From: Lachnospiraceae bacterium
Lineage (GTDB): Bacteria > Bacillota > Clostridia > Lachnospirales > Lachnospiraceae
Assembly: GCA_900766915.1 (NCBI GenBank)
Contig: CAAFXE010000244.1
Coordinates: forward strand, 1 to 39,551
Length of the DNA stretch: 39,551 nt
Direction: 5' to 3'
Below are positions 21,537-29,622 of this stretch, piece after piece. A model generated the notes under the pieces. That model searched no databases. It was given only the letters and a program-made list of their open reading frames with translations, and was not told the origin of the DNA. The position numbers were made by a program, and so were the translations under genes. How positions within the stretch are numbered: the first letter of the stretch is position 1; every line of letters starts with the position of its first letter.

Positions 21537-24288
21537 TCTTTTTAAAAACCTCCTGAAGGGTCTCATACAATATATTGACCTCAATAGGCTTCGCAATGTG
21601 ACCATTCATTCCTGCGTCCATAACCGCTGTCACATCCTCTGCATAGGCATTGGCCGTCATGGCATATACCTGTATCTTCTTTGCATCCGGCTTGTGAGAC
21701 TTACGAATTGCCCGAATCGTTTCGTAACCATCCATCTGTGGCATATTGATATCCAGCAAAATGCAATCAAAAAATCCATCTGGAGACTGCTCATAAATTT
21801 CCAGTGCTTTGCGTCCATTCTCTGCACAGCTTACCTCAATGCCAACCATACGAAGAAGCTTCACCGCCACTTCCATATTAAGCTCCACGTCTTCTGCCAC
21901 CAGTACATGTTTTCCGGTAAAATCAAATTTAGCGGCATCCTGCGATGCTTCCTCTTCCACATCCCTGCCTGCAATGCGTGCCAGCACATCATAAAGAGTA
22001 GACTGAAACATTGGCTTGGTAATAAAGTAGCCTGCTCCGGCTTTCTTGCCCTCATCCACGATTTCATTAAGATCAAATGCCGAAGCAAGAACGATCACGG
22101 AATCATCTCCGAAAATTGAACGGATCTGTCTTGTAACCTCGACTCCATCCATGGTAGGCATCTGCCAGTCTATGATACAAAGCTGATAAGGATCCCCGGC
22201 ATCTTCCGCCTCACCCAAAGCTTCCAGTGCCGCTTCTCCTTCTGTCACATAATCATAGCGTACTCCCAGACGCTCCAGAAGGATTCCACAATACTTACAG
22301 GCGTCTTCATCATCATCAACCACCAGGGCACGGATATCTTCAAAGTTGCTTGTCCGACTGAAGCTTTGTTCACAGGCTTCAAAGGGAATGTCAACGATAA
22401 AGGTACTTCCCTCACCCAAAACACTTTCTGCACGGATGGTTCCGCCCATCATTTCTACGAGGCTTTTTGTAATGGACAGACCCAGACCGCTTCCGCCATG
22501 TTTTCGTGCAGTTGAGCCATCCTCCTGTTCAAAGGGACTAAACAGTCTCTTCATCATGTCCTCACTCATTCCGCAGCCTGTATCCTTCACCATAAACCGA
22601 AGATATACCTTGCCCTGAGAACGGCTTGTCTGTGTTATGGTAAGATCAATGTTTCCTCCCTCAGGAGTAAACTTCACGGCATTAGACAGCAGATTCATCA
22701 TGATCTGATTTACACGGAGCTCATCCCCTACGATCCACTCCTCTGTAACTCCATTCATATGAATTCCAAAATGAATCTTCTTTTGTTTGGCCTGCTGATA
22801 GAACATGGAAACAATTCCGGAAAGCTGCTTCTTAAAATCAAAAACAGAATGATCCAGCTTCATCTTTCCCCGTTCGATGGCAGACATATCCAGAATATCA
22901 TTGATGAGAGACAGTAAAAGTCTGGAGCTGTTCTCAATTTTTGTCAGATACTCTTTTGTTTTATCTCTGTCCTCTATCTCTGTCCTGGCAATAGTTGTCA
23001 GGCCAATGATGGCATTCATCGGTGTACGGATCTCATGACTCATCTGAGCCAGAAACTGGGACTTGATACCACTTGCCTTCTGGGCAGCCTCTGCAGCCTT
23101 TTCCAGCTTCCTGTTGCTTTCTGACAATTCCTTGCTTCTTCGATGTTCATAATCAGCCCGAACAAGCAACAACAATATGATCATCAGCACTGCTGCAGAA
23201 ACAAGGGTAACCAAAACAACTTTTCCGTGTTCCTCCCAGAAAGTCACCTTCTGATTGATGATCCTGGCATTTTCCGGAATCAGCTTTCCTGATATTGCGA
23301 ATTTATCTATAACATTCTGATCCAGACAAAATCCGTTGGGGCTTTCTTCCTGCATAGGAATCTCACCGGGATCTTTTCCACGGAAGATATCCATCACCAT
23401 TCTGGCAGCAATGGCACCGGACTCATCATGAAGTACTATATTTCCACCAAGCACGCCATTGCCGATCCCAGCCTGTACAAAACGAAGCACGGGAACCCTG
23501 GCATACTGATCAATCATATGACAGACCTGTTCATTGGTATAAAAATTGCCTTCTGCATCCTCTGATAATATCAGATAAATCAAAATGCTTTGCTCGTCTA
23601 CTTCCGAAATTGCCCTGATCAGCTCCTGCTTATTCAACAAAGAACTGTTGATCACTCCGAAAGACAGCTGGGGATAGGCTTCCTGATGTGCAAAAAACTG
23701 CTGCTGTTCCCCCACACCCGTTACCGTATCATCTACTATGGCAATGATTCTTTTGGCATCCGGCTGAATCGTCAGGGCAAAATCGATATTTTCCTCATAG
23801 GAGCCGCACTCGATCACTCCCGTTACCAACGGATCTTTGCTGACCTCTCTGGCATACTCCAGATTGTTGATTCCCTCAAAAACAATGGGAATCCCCTGAA
23901 ACAGTTCATTCCTGTATTCCATGGCAAACAAAAGGGCAGCATCATCTCCCACGATCACCGCATCATAATACTGTCCATAGCCTTCCTTACACCGCAGACG
24001 CTCCAGAAGCTGATCTCTGGCGGTCTCCAACGGAAGTGTTTTTGTATCCATAAACTCTATGTCCAGCGTCACATAATCGGCCAGTTCTGAGACAATTCCA
24101 TCTATCTGCAATGGTACAGTAGACCATGTGTAAGAATAAGAGCTGATAAACAGTACCTTATAGCTTTCCTGAATCTTATCCTGCCCCCTGTCCTCTTCTG
24201 CAGCATAAACAAAATTCACTCCGCAGAAAAACAGAAGCAGTACAGCTATAAGCATCCCTGATATTCTTTTGTAAATGTTTCTTTTCAC
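21523..24288 (-). CDS. Hybrid sensor histidine kinase with periplasmic-binding-like sensor domain
   Basis: This 921-residue protein begins with a signal anchor (about 8-30). An extracytoplasmic domain (about 43-345) resembles ABC-type substrate-binding proteins (YKVLFISSYSYTWS, VIVGDDAALLFAMEYR, GIPIVFEGINN). A membrane segment follows (about 357-376). HisKA contains His418 (QMSHEIRTPMNAI); the ATPase domain contains VKDTGCGMSEDM and GGSGLGLSI. Two receiver domains follow, with acceptor Asp in CIIDWQMP and CILLDINMP. It should sense an external ligand and pass phosphate through its receivers to the overlapping Hpt gene. An 18-nt gap separates it from the upstream REC-GGDEF-EAL-REC gene, implying one operon. 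Confidence 0.93.
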   Translation of the reverse strand: MKRNIYKRISGMLIAVLLLFFCGVNFVYAAEEDRGQDKIQESYKVLFISSYSYTWSTVPLQIDGIVSELADYVTLDIEFMDTKTLPLETARDQLLERLRCKEGYGQYYDAVIVGDDAALLFAMEYRNELFQGIPIVFEGINNLEYAREVSKDPLVTGVIECGSYEENIDFALTIQPDAKRIIAIVDDTVTGVGEQQQFFAHQEAYPQLSFGVINSSLLNKQELIRAISEVDEQSILIYLILSEDAEGNFYTNEQVCHMIDQYARVPVLRFVQAGIGNGVLGGNIVLHDESGAIAARMVMDIFRGKDPGEIPMQEESPNGFCLDQNVIDKFAISGKLIPENARIINQKVTFWEEHGKVVLVTLVSAAVLMIILLLLVRADYEHRRSKELSESNRKLEKAAEAAQKASGIKSQFLAQMSHEIRTPMNAIIGLTTIARTEIEDRDKTKEYLTKIENSSRLLLSLINDILDMSAIERGKMKLDHSVFDFKKQLSGIVSMFYQQAKQKKIHFGIHMNGVTEEWIVGDELRVNQIMMNLLSNAVKFTPEGGNIDLTITQTSRSQGKVYLRFMVKDTGCGMSEDMMKRLFSPFEQEDGSTARKHGGSGLGLSITKSLVEMMGGTIRAESVLGEGSTFIVDIPFEACEQSFSRTSNFEDIRALVVDDDEDACKYCGILLERLGVRYDYVTEGEAALEALGEAEDAGDPYQLCIIDWQMPTMDGVEVTRQIRSIFGDDSVIVLASAFDLNEIVDEGKKAGAGYFITKPMFQSTLYDVLARIAGRDVEEEASQDAAKFDFTGKHVLVAEDVELNMEVAVKLLRMVGIEVSCAENGRKALEIYEQSPDGFFDCILLDINMPQMDGYETIRAIRKSHKPDAKKIQVYAMTANAYAEDVTAVMDAGMNGHIAKPIEVNILYETLQEVFKKNEQI

Positions 24289-24305
24289 CTTTGATCTCCC
24301 CCTGA

Positions 24306-26426
24306 TTACCTCCGACTTTCCAGCGCCTTCTTTATGGAGATCAGCAAAAGCTCTTTTTTGTAAGGTTTTCCTACAAAACGCTCTGCCCCCATCTTCATAG
24401 CCATAAGCTCACTGTCTTCCTCATTCTCAGAAGTAATGATGACAGGAATCTTTGAAAGCTCCTCATCCTTGTTCCTGAAATCCATAAACTGAAAGCCGTC
24501 CATCACCGGCATCACCATATCCAGAAGGATCAGCGATACCTTTCCCGGATTTTCTTTCAGATAGTTCAGAGCCTCTGTTCCGTTCACAGCCATTTCCAGA
24601 TCAAAATAAGGTCGTAACATTTTGTTTAAAATATCTCTGTTAATTTCATTATCCTCTGCAATCAGCAGGGTAGATGCCTGACCTTCCGTCTTTTCAGGAA
24701 AAATCGTAAGATCCTCCGATGATTCTTCAGCCTGAACAGATTTACCTTTCACATCATTTTCCAGATATGCTTCAAAATCTTTTCTAGGCATGGGCTTTGC
24801 ATAATAATACCCCTGCACATAATCGCAACCGAAATTTTTTAATTTATCCAGCTGTTCCCTGGTTTCCACGCCTTCTGCGATCATGGGAAGATTCAGCCAT
24901 TTTGAAAGGCTGATAACAAAGCCCAGAATATTTTTTCTGTTCTCAGTACTGCTCTGAATAAACTTCATGTCCAGCTTCAAAATATCCACCGGCAGCTCGC
25001 TGAGTGCATTTAAGGAAGAATATCCGGATCCAAAATCGTCCATTTCAATGACAAATCCGTTTGCTCGAAGTTTTTCTATAGTCTCTACAATGTACTTAGG
25101 ATCTTCCGCATAGACTGATTCCGTAATCTCCAAATGAAGTAACTTCCTGTCTATTTCGTGTCGGTCCACCAAAGATATGATCCATTCAGCCAGATCCGGC
25201 ACAGAGAAATCCACTCTGGAAATATTGACAGATATGGGAACGACTTTCCTTCCTTCCTCTTTCCACTTGCAAAGAGTTTCACAGGCTTCTCTCCATACAT
25301 AATAATCCAGCTTGGTAATAAAGCCCTTTCGCTCAAACAACGGAATAAAATCCGCCGGAGACATAAATCCATATTCCGGATGGATCCATCGCACCAGTGC
25401 TTCTGCTCCGGCAATGCTGTCACTGTGGATATCATATTTGGGCTGATAATATACCTGAAACTGATGCTCCTGTAAGGCCGTTTCCATGGAATCTAAAATC
25501 TGCTGCTCCCTGATCAGATCTGTCCGAAGAGAATCCGTGTAAAATGCTACATTCTTCCCGTAACGGTTTTTGATCTGATTCAATGCAAGAACAGCCCGGT
25601 CACACATTCCAAACGGCGGAATGTTTTTTCTTACATTCTCGTAAATTCCGTATTTAATCACCACATTCTGAAGGTGCAGTCCCAGGGCCGTCTCGTCCAG
25701 CTGCCATAAAACATCCTTTTTCCAGCTTCCGTCACCATGCCTGATAAAAATGACAAATACATCTCCGTGCATTCTTGCACAGATTCCCTGGTTTCCAACA
25801 GTCTGCAGATAACGATTGGCCATATACCGAAGAATCATATCTCCTTTTTCCACACCGATCCTGTCGTTGATCAGCTTAAAATTCTCCACATCTGATACGA
25901 CCATATCGTAGGACTCATCAGGCTCTTTCTCCAGAATGTGCTCTACCTCCAGATAAAAGGATTCCATGCTGCAAAGCCCTGTAAGCCGGTCTTTCTCTAC
26001 CGCATTTAAAACTGCCGAAGTCTCCTGAAACTGAATAATCCGGTTCACCCTCGTTTTTACGATGGCCGGATGAAATGGTTTCGACAGAAAATCAACGGCA
26101 CCTTTTTCCAGACTCAGAATTTCGTCCTCCTCACAATCCTTGACAGTAGTCACAATTACCGGAATGGATGAAAGTCTTTTATCTTTTGCAATCCTTTCCA
26201 GAAATTCATAACCATCCATCACAGGCATGAGCAGATCCAGCAAAATCAATGAGAAGCTGCCATTATTTGATTCCCCCAAAATATCCAGTGCTTCCTGTCC
26301 ATTGGCTGCAGTGACTGTATCATACTCTTCCCCTAAAATATGACATAGAACCGCACTGCTGACCTGGTCATCATCTACGATCAATACTTTTCTTTTATTA
26401 CACCCATCAAAGCTGTCCTTCATCAT
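24306..26426 (-). CDS. REC-GGDEF-EAL-REC signalling protein (c-di-GMP phosphodiesterase candidate)
   Basis: This 706-residue protein starts at one of two adjacent ATGs at 26426/26423 (AGAGG upstream); the frame extending to 26459 lacks support. Order: receiver 1 (about 10-130, acceptor Asp in LILLDLLMP), GGDEF domain (about 150-300), EAL domain (about 315-565), receiver 2 (about 595-705, acceptor Asp in LILLDMVMP). The GGDEF site reads RMHGDVF, so cyclase activity is unlikely. The EAL domain keeps AEALVRW, LEITES, DDFGSGYSS and EGVET, so it is probably an active c-di-GMP phosphodiesterase. Flanking receivers suggest control by the adjacent kinase and Hpt protein. It is the first gene of this operon. 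Confidence 0.93.
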   Translation of the reverse strand: MMKDSFDGCNKRKVLIVDDDQVSSAVLCHILGEEYDTVTAANGQEALDILGESNNGSFSLILLDLLMPVMDGYEFLERIAKDKRLSSIPVIVTTVKDCEEDEILSLEKGAVDFLSKPFHPAIVKTRVNRIIQFQETSAVLNAVEKDRLTGLCSMESFYLEVEHILEKEPDESYDMVVSDVENFKLINDRIGVEKGDMILRYMANRYLQTVGNQGICARMHGDVFVIFIRHGDGSWKKDVLWQLDETALGLHLQNVVIKYGIYENVRKNIPPFGMCDRAVLALNQIKNRYGKNVAFYTDSLRTDLIREQQILDSMETALQEHQFQVYYQPKYDIHSDSIAGAEALVRWIHPEYGFMSPADFIPLFERKGFITKLDYYVWREACETLCKWKEEGRKVVPISVNISRVDFSVPDLAEWIISLVDRHEIDRKLLHLEITESVYAEDPKYIVETIEKLRANGFVIEMDDFGSGYSSLNALSELPVDILKLDMKFIQSSTENRKNILGFVISLSKWLNLPMIAEGVETREQLDKLKNFGCDYVQGYYYAKPMPRKDFEAYLENDVKGKSVQAEESSEDLTIFPEKTEGQASTLLIAEDNEINRDILNKMLRPYFDLEMAVNGTEALNYLKENPGKVSLILLDMVMPVMDGFQFMDFRNKDEELSKIPVIITSENEEDSELMAMKMGAERFVGKPYKKELLLISIKKALESRR

Positions 26427-26582
26427 ATAACAACCTCTTTTTTGTCTCCCAAAACACATCGCTGCCTATCCTTTTCCCCACATTTTTGGATAAACGGCAA
26501 TACTACCCGAATCTAACGTGTTTATTTTACCATATTTCGTCACATCTTACAAGAAAACACTGATTTTCTCTTCAAAAAACAG

Positions 26583-26610
26583 CAAAAAGCACCCTCCCAT
26601 GAAGGTGCTT
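26583..26610 (-). terminator. Terminator after apbE
   Basis: AAGCACC (26587-26593) pairs with GGTGCTT (26604-26610), followed on the minus strand by TTTTTGCT. It separates the flavin-transferase gene from the signalling operon. Confidence 0.7.
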
Positions 26611-26614
26611 ACTC

Positions 26615-27667
26615 TCATTTTTTTATCATATTTTCCATACCATCTGTCATAATCACATCCCCTGACACCGGAATCCAAAGAACTTCTACTCCTGCTGTTT
26701 TAGCCAGTTCTTTTCCTTTTTCCAATGGCAGATTAAACAGCGCTGTAGACAAAGCGTCCGCACGCCCGGAATCTTCACAGAGCACGGTTACAGAACGATA
26801 ATAAGCTGCCGGCATCAAAGTTTCCGGATCAATGATGTGGTGGTATCTTTTTCCGTCCACTTCATAAAAGCGTTGGTAGTCACCACTGGTCACTACCGAA
26901 CCACCGGTCACAGCCAGTTTATAACAATAGCTGTCCAGCTTGTCCGGATCCTGTATTCCAACAGTCCAGGGTGTTCCCTCATCTGTCTTAGGTCCGGTCA
27001 CACGTACATTACCACCTACGGAAAGCAGGTAGTTTCCGTTGATTCCTTCTATTGCCCTCTCTGTGGCATATCCCTTGGCAATGGCGCCTACATTAAGTTT
27101 CAAATCCTCATCGGCAAAGCGTACTGTTTTCGCCTCTTCATCAATGATCACCTTGGAAATATCCGTATGGAGCATTGCTTCCTCCAATGCATCCCTATCC
27201 GGCAGTTTCGCATTTTCCGGATGTTCTACTCCTTCTGTACGGGCTTCATGCCAAAGATCAAGCATACTTCCCAGCGCCACGTTGACAGCACCGTCTGTCA
27301 GTTCTGCTTCCTCTTTACACAAGAGCAGCAGATCCAAAATTTTTTCATCAACAACCACAGCTTCTTTGCCTGCCAGGTCATTGACAGTTTTTAAGTTTAC
27401 CACACCATCGTACTCGTTATAAATATCAAAGAGCTGATGATAGGTGAGCAATGCAGCATGGATCTGTTCCGCCTTCTTCTGAAAGACTTCCTCTGATTCT
27501 TCCCGTCCAATAATGGTCGTGACTGTATCAAAAACGTCCATATAAGTTTTTGTATACTGTATTTTTTCTTTTTCCTGAGCAGTTTGTCCACAGCCGGAAA
27601 TTATCATACTAAGGATTAAAATCAAGGAGAACAACCAAATCTTTTTCATTTTCTTTTTTCTTTTCAT
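26615..27667 (-). CDS. apbE: FAD:protein FMN transferase (ApbE), lipoprotein
   Basis: ApbE covalently attaches FMN from FAD to a Thr or Ser in extracytoplasmic carrier proteins. This 350-residue protein starts at the ATG at 27667 (GAGG 6 nt upstream). It has a lipoprotein signal with lipobox Cys26 (MIISGCGQ), so it acts outside the membrane. Family blocks are TYMDVFDTVTTIIG (about 40-53), LNVGAIAKGYATERAI, LLSVGGNVRV, VTSGDYQRFYEVDGKRYHHIIDP, and ADALSTALFNLP near the C-terminus. It lies 97 nt downstream of, and on the same strand as, a lipoprotein gene with two DAxTGAT motifs, the likely substrate. No FMN-binding Rnf/Nqr-type gene is seen in this window. Confidence 0.95.
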   Translation of the reverse strand: MKRKKKMKKIWLFSLILILSMIISGCGQTAQEKEKIQYTKTYMDVFDTVTTIIGREESEEVFQKKAEQIHAALLTYHQLFDIYNEYDGVVNLKTVNDLAGKEAVVVDEKILDLLLLCKEEAELTDGAVNVALGSMLDLWHEARTEGVEHPENAKLPDRDALEEAMLHTDISKVIIDEEAKTVRFADEDLKLNVGAIAKGYATERAIEGINGNYLLSVGGNVRVTGPKTDEGTPWTVGIQDPDKLDSYCYKLAVTGGSVVTSGDYQRFYEVDGKRYHHIIDPETLMPAAYYRSVTVLCEDSGRADALSTALFNLPLEKGKELAKTAGVEVLWIPVSGDVIMTDGMENMIKK

Positions 27668-27764
27668 AGGAATCCTCATTTCAGCACTAAAAGTCTCTAA
27701 TCATTATAACACAAAGAGGTACCTGCCATCCAGCAAGTACCTCTGAAATGCTTTCCATTTAAAA

Positions 27765-28481
27765 TTAGAAAGTAAATTCGATTGGTGTTGCACCTGTCAT
27801 AGCATCTGCTGCTAAAAGGTTGATGTTAGCTTCTTCAATGTGAAGTGTTTCGAAAGCTTTTGTTCCATCCGTTTCTGTTGTGAATTCCAGAACAAGTGTT
27901 GCATCTACAGCTGCTGTAATTTCAACGGAAGCAACTGCTCCATCTTCCATAGCTTCACCAGCCAGGTTTTCACCCTTTTCACCACCAGCTACATAAACAT
28001 AAAGCTCTGTAACTGTCTCACCTGTTGTGTTTGTGATCTGGTATTTACCTGTTCCTTCCGGAACGCTGAAGCTGATTGGTGTTGCACCTGTTTCTGCATC
28101 TACTACCTGAAGAGCGATTGGAGCTTCTTCAATGTGAAGTGTTTCAAATTTTGCGTTGTAACCGCTTTCTGTTGTGTATTCCAGAGTCAGGGTTGTTTCT
28201 GTTGTTCCGTCGTAGGTTAATTCCACTTTCTTTGTGTCCTTAAGACCGTCTGCTGCAAGGTTTTCTCCCTTGTCTGCACCTGTTTCATACAGATAAAGTT
28301 CATTTACAGTTTCACCTGTTGCATTGTAAACAGTATATTTACCTGTAGCTGCTTCTGCTTCTGCAGTTTCTTCTACTGCTGGTGTTTCTGCCGGTGCTTC
28401 TGTTGCAGCTTCTTTGCTTCCGCATGCTGTAAACATAGACATTGTTAATACAGCAACTAAAATGAGTGCTAACTTTTTCAT
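27765..28481 (-). CDS. Two-domain lipoprotein with repeated DAxTGAT motif, predicted ApbE substrate
   Basis: This 238-residue protein starts at the ATG at 28481 (AAAGGAG 8 nt upstream). A signal peptide ends at lipobox Cys20 (MFTACGS), and an Ala/Glu-rich linker (21-46) follows. Two homologous domains of about 93 residues occupy 47-141 and 145-238. Each has TGETVxELYxY, KGENLA, FETLHIEEA and a C-terminal DAxTGATPI block. The blocks are DAETGAT at 128-134 and DAMTGAT at 226-232. DAx(S/T)GAT is the known flavinylation signature of NqrC, RnfG and FMN-binding domains, with FMN attached to the last Thr. I infer covalent FMN on Thr134 and Thr232 and an extracellular electron-transfer role. I do not recognise the repeat domain as a named family. 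Confidence 0.8.
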   Translation of the reverse strand: MKKLALILVAVLTMSMFTACGSKEAATEAPAETPAVEETAEAEAATGKYTVYNATGETVNELYLYETGADKGENLAADGLKDTKKVELTYDGTTETTLTLEYTTESGYNAKFETLHIEEAPIALQVVDAETGATPISFSVPEGTGKYQITNTTGETVTELYVYVAGGEKGENLAGEAMEDGAVASVEITAAVDATLVLEFTTETDGTKAFETLHIEEANINLLAADAMTGATPIEFTF

Positions 28482-28562
28482 AATGTTTTCTCCTTTACAT
28501 AACATTTTCGTGATGTTTTTGACAAATACTATCTTTATTTAATCTTTCACCATCAGTTATGG

Positions 28563-28568
28563 ATTATA
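28563..28568 (-). promoter_or_regulatory. Extended -10 promoter of the lipoprotein-apbE locus
   Basis: On the minus strand TGC-TATAAT lies about 80 nt upstream of the lipoprotein start; no convincing -35 is seen. A plus-strand TATAAT at 28607-28612 faces the other way toward the AraC gene, so both promoters share a 160-bp region where the AraC protein could act. Confidence 0.55.
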
Positions 28569-28641
28569 GCACATCAAATCTTGTGTTTTTCATTACTGTA
28601 GTTTAATATAATCTTACACTTTGTAAAAGGAGTCTATTGAA

Positions 28642-29535
28642 ATGCATCATTATTTGCCAAAATTGGAAAAACATTCCGTTATCATCTGTCCGGAATGCCG
28701 TCGCTTTCTGTCCTTCGGTCTGCGTATCACTCACTATGGTAAAGTTCAAACACAACTCGAGGGAGAATATGGGGAACAGTTTTTTACTTACCACAGACTG
28801 AACTACATTTTGTCCGGACACCCTTATTATTATTCCCAGGGCAGGCGCATGGAGCTTGAACCGGGATGTCTGGTCTATCTGCCTCCTAATATGAGTTTAA
28901 AAATTGATCCTGACGGATCACCCGTAGAATTAATGTTTATTAATTTCGAGGTAACTGCCCTGGATAAGCTGGAATATTTCAGAAATTTTATCAGTGATAT
29001 TTTTACCCATCAGCATGTCCATGACAAAGATGAGGATTTGCTAGATATATTAAAAACCATAGAAAAAATCGGTTCCGAGAATCCTCTGGGGGCTGCATTG
29101 GAAATTCAGAATCTGTTTGAAAATCTATTTTTTCATATCGTTCGTTTATCGGATCGTTTCCGCCTTCCGCAAAACAATGCCGCTCCAAGCACCGGCAGCG
29201 ACATCCTTCTTCTGGCAATGAATTACATCAATGCAAATATGCACAAGAGATTCCGTCTAATTGAGATGGCTGATGCATTAAACATCAGCGAAAACTATTT
29301 ATATAAAATATTTGTTTCAAAAACAGGCAAGTCCCCTGCCACCTTCATCACAGATCTGCGTATGGACACTGCAAAATCTGCTCTGGCAAATCCAAACCTG
29401 CCAATCAAAGCGATCGCTTCTAATTTAGGGTATCCGGATGCCTCCCATTTTTCCACTGCATTTAAGCGGGAATGTGGCATGTCACCAAGGCAATACCGGC
29501 AGAATTTGTTTACGAGAAATACAGATATCCATTAA
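28642..29535 (+). CDS. AraC family transcriptional regulator
   Basis: This 297-residue protein has an N-terminal cupin-like sensing domain (about 20-165, with YHRLNYILSGHPYYY and LEPGCLVYLPPN). The C-terminal AraC double helix-turn-helix (about 190-290) has the motifs LIEMADALNISENYLYKIFVSKTGKSP and IKAIASNLGYPDASHFSTAFKRECGMSPRQYR. AAAGGAG precedes the ATG. It is divergent from the lipoprotein-apbE pair and is the natural candidate regulator of it, perhaps responding to a sugar-like ligand; this is inferred from position only. Confidence 0.93.
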   Translation: MHHYLPKLEKHSVIICPECRRFLSFGLRITHYGKVQTQLEGEYGEQFFTYHRLNYILSGHPYYYSQGRRMELEPGCLVYLPPNMSLKIDPDGSPVELMFINFEVTALDKLEYFRNFISDIFTHQHVHDKDEDLLDILKTIEKIGSENPLGAALEIQNLFENLFFHIVRLSDRFRLPQNNAAPSTGSDILLLAMNYINANMHKRFRLIEMADALNISENYLYKIFVSKTGKSPATFITDLRMDTAKSALANPNLPIKAIASNLGYPDASHFSTAFKRECGMSPRQYRQNLFTRNTDIH

Positions 29536-29574
29536 AATTCATATTTCTTTTGTATCTTACGGATACACCGGAAC

Positions 29575-29606
29575 AAAAAAGCGCCTGCCTGCGCAGACGC
29601 TTTTTT
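29575..29606. terminator. Bidirectional terminator between araC-type gene and guaA
   Basis: AGCGCCTGC (29580-29588) pairs with GCAGACGCT (29593-29601) with one mismatch, flanked by A-tract and T-tract, between convergent genes. Confidence 0.88.
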
Positions 29607-29622
29607 CTATCATAATTGTATT

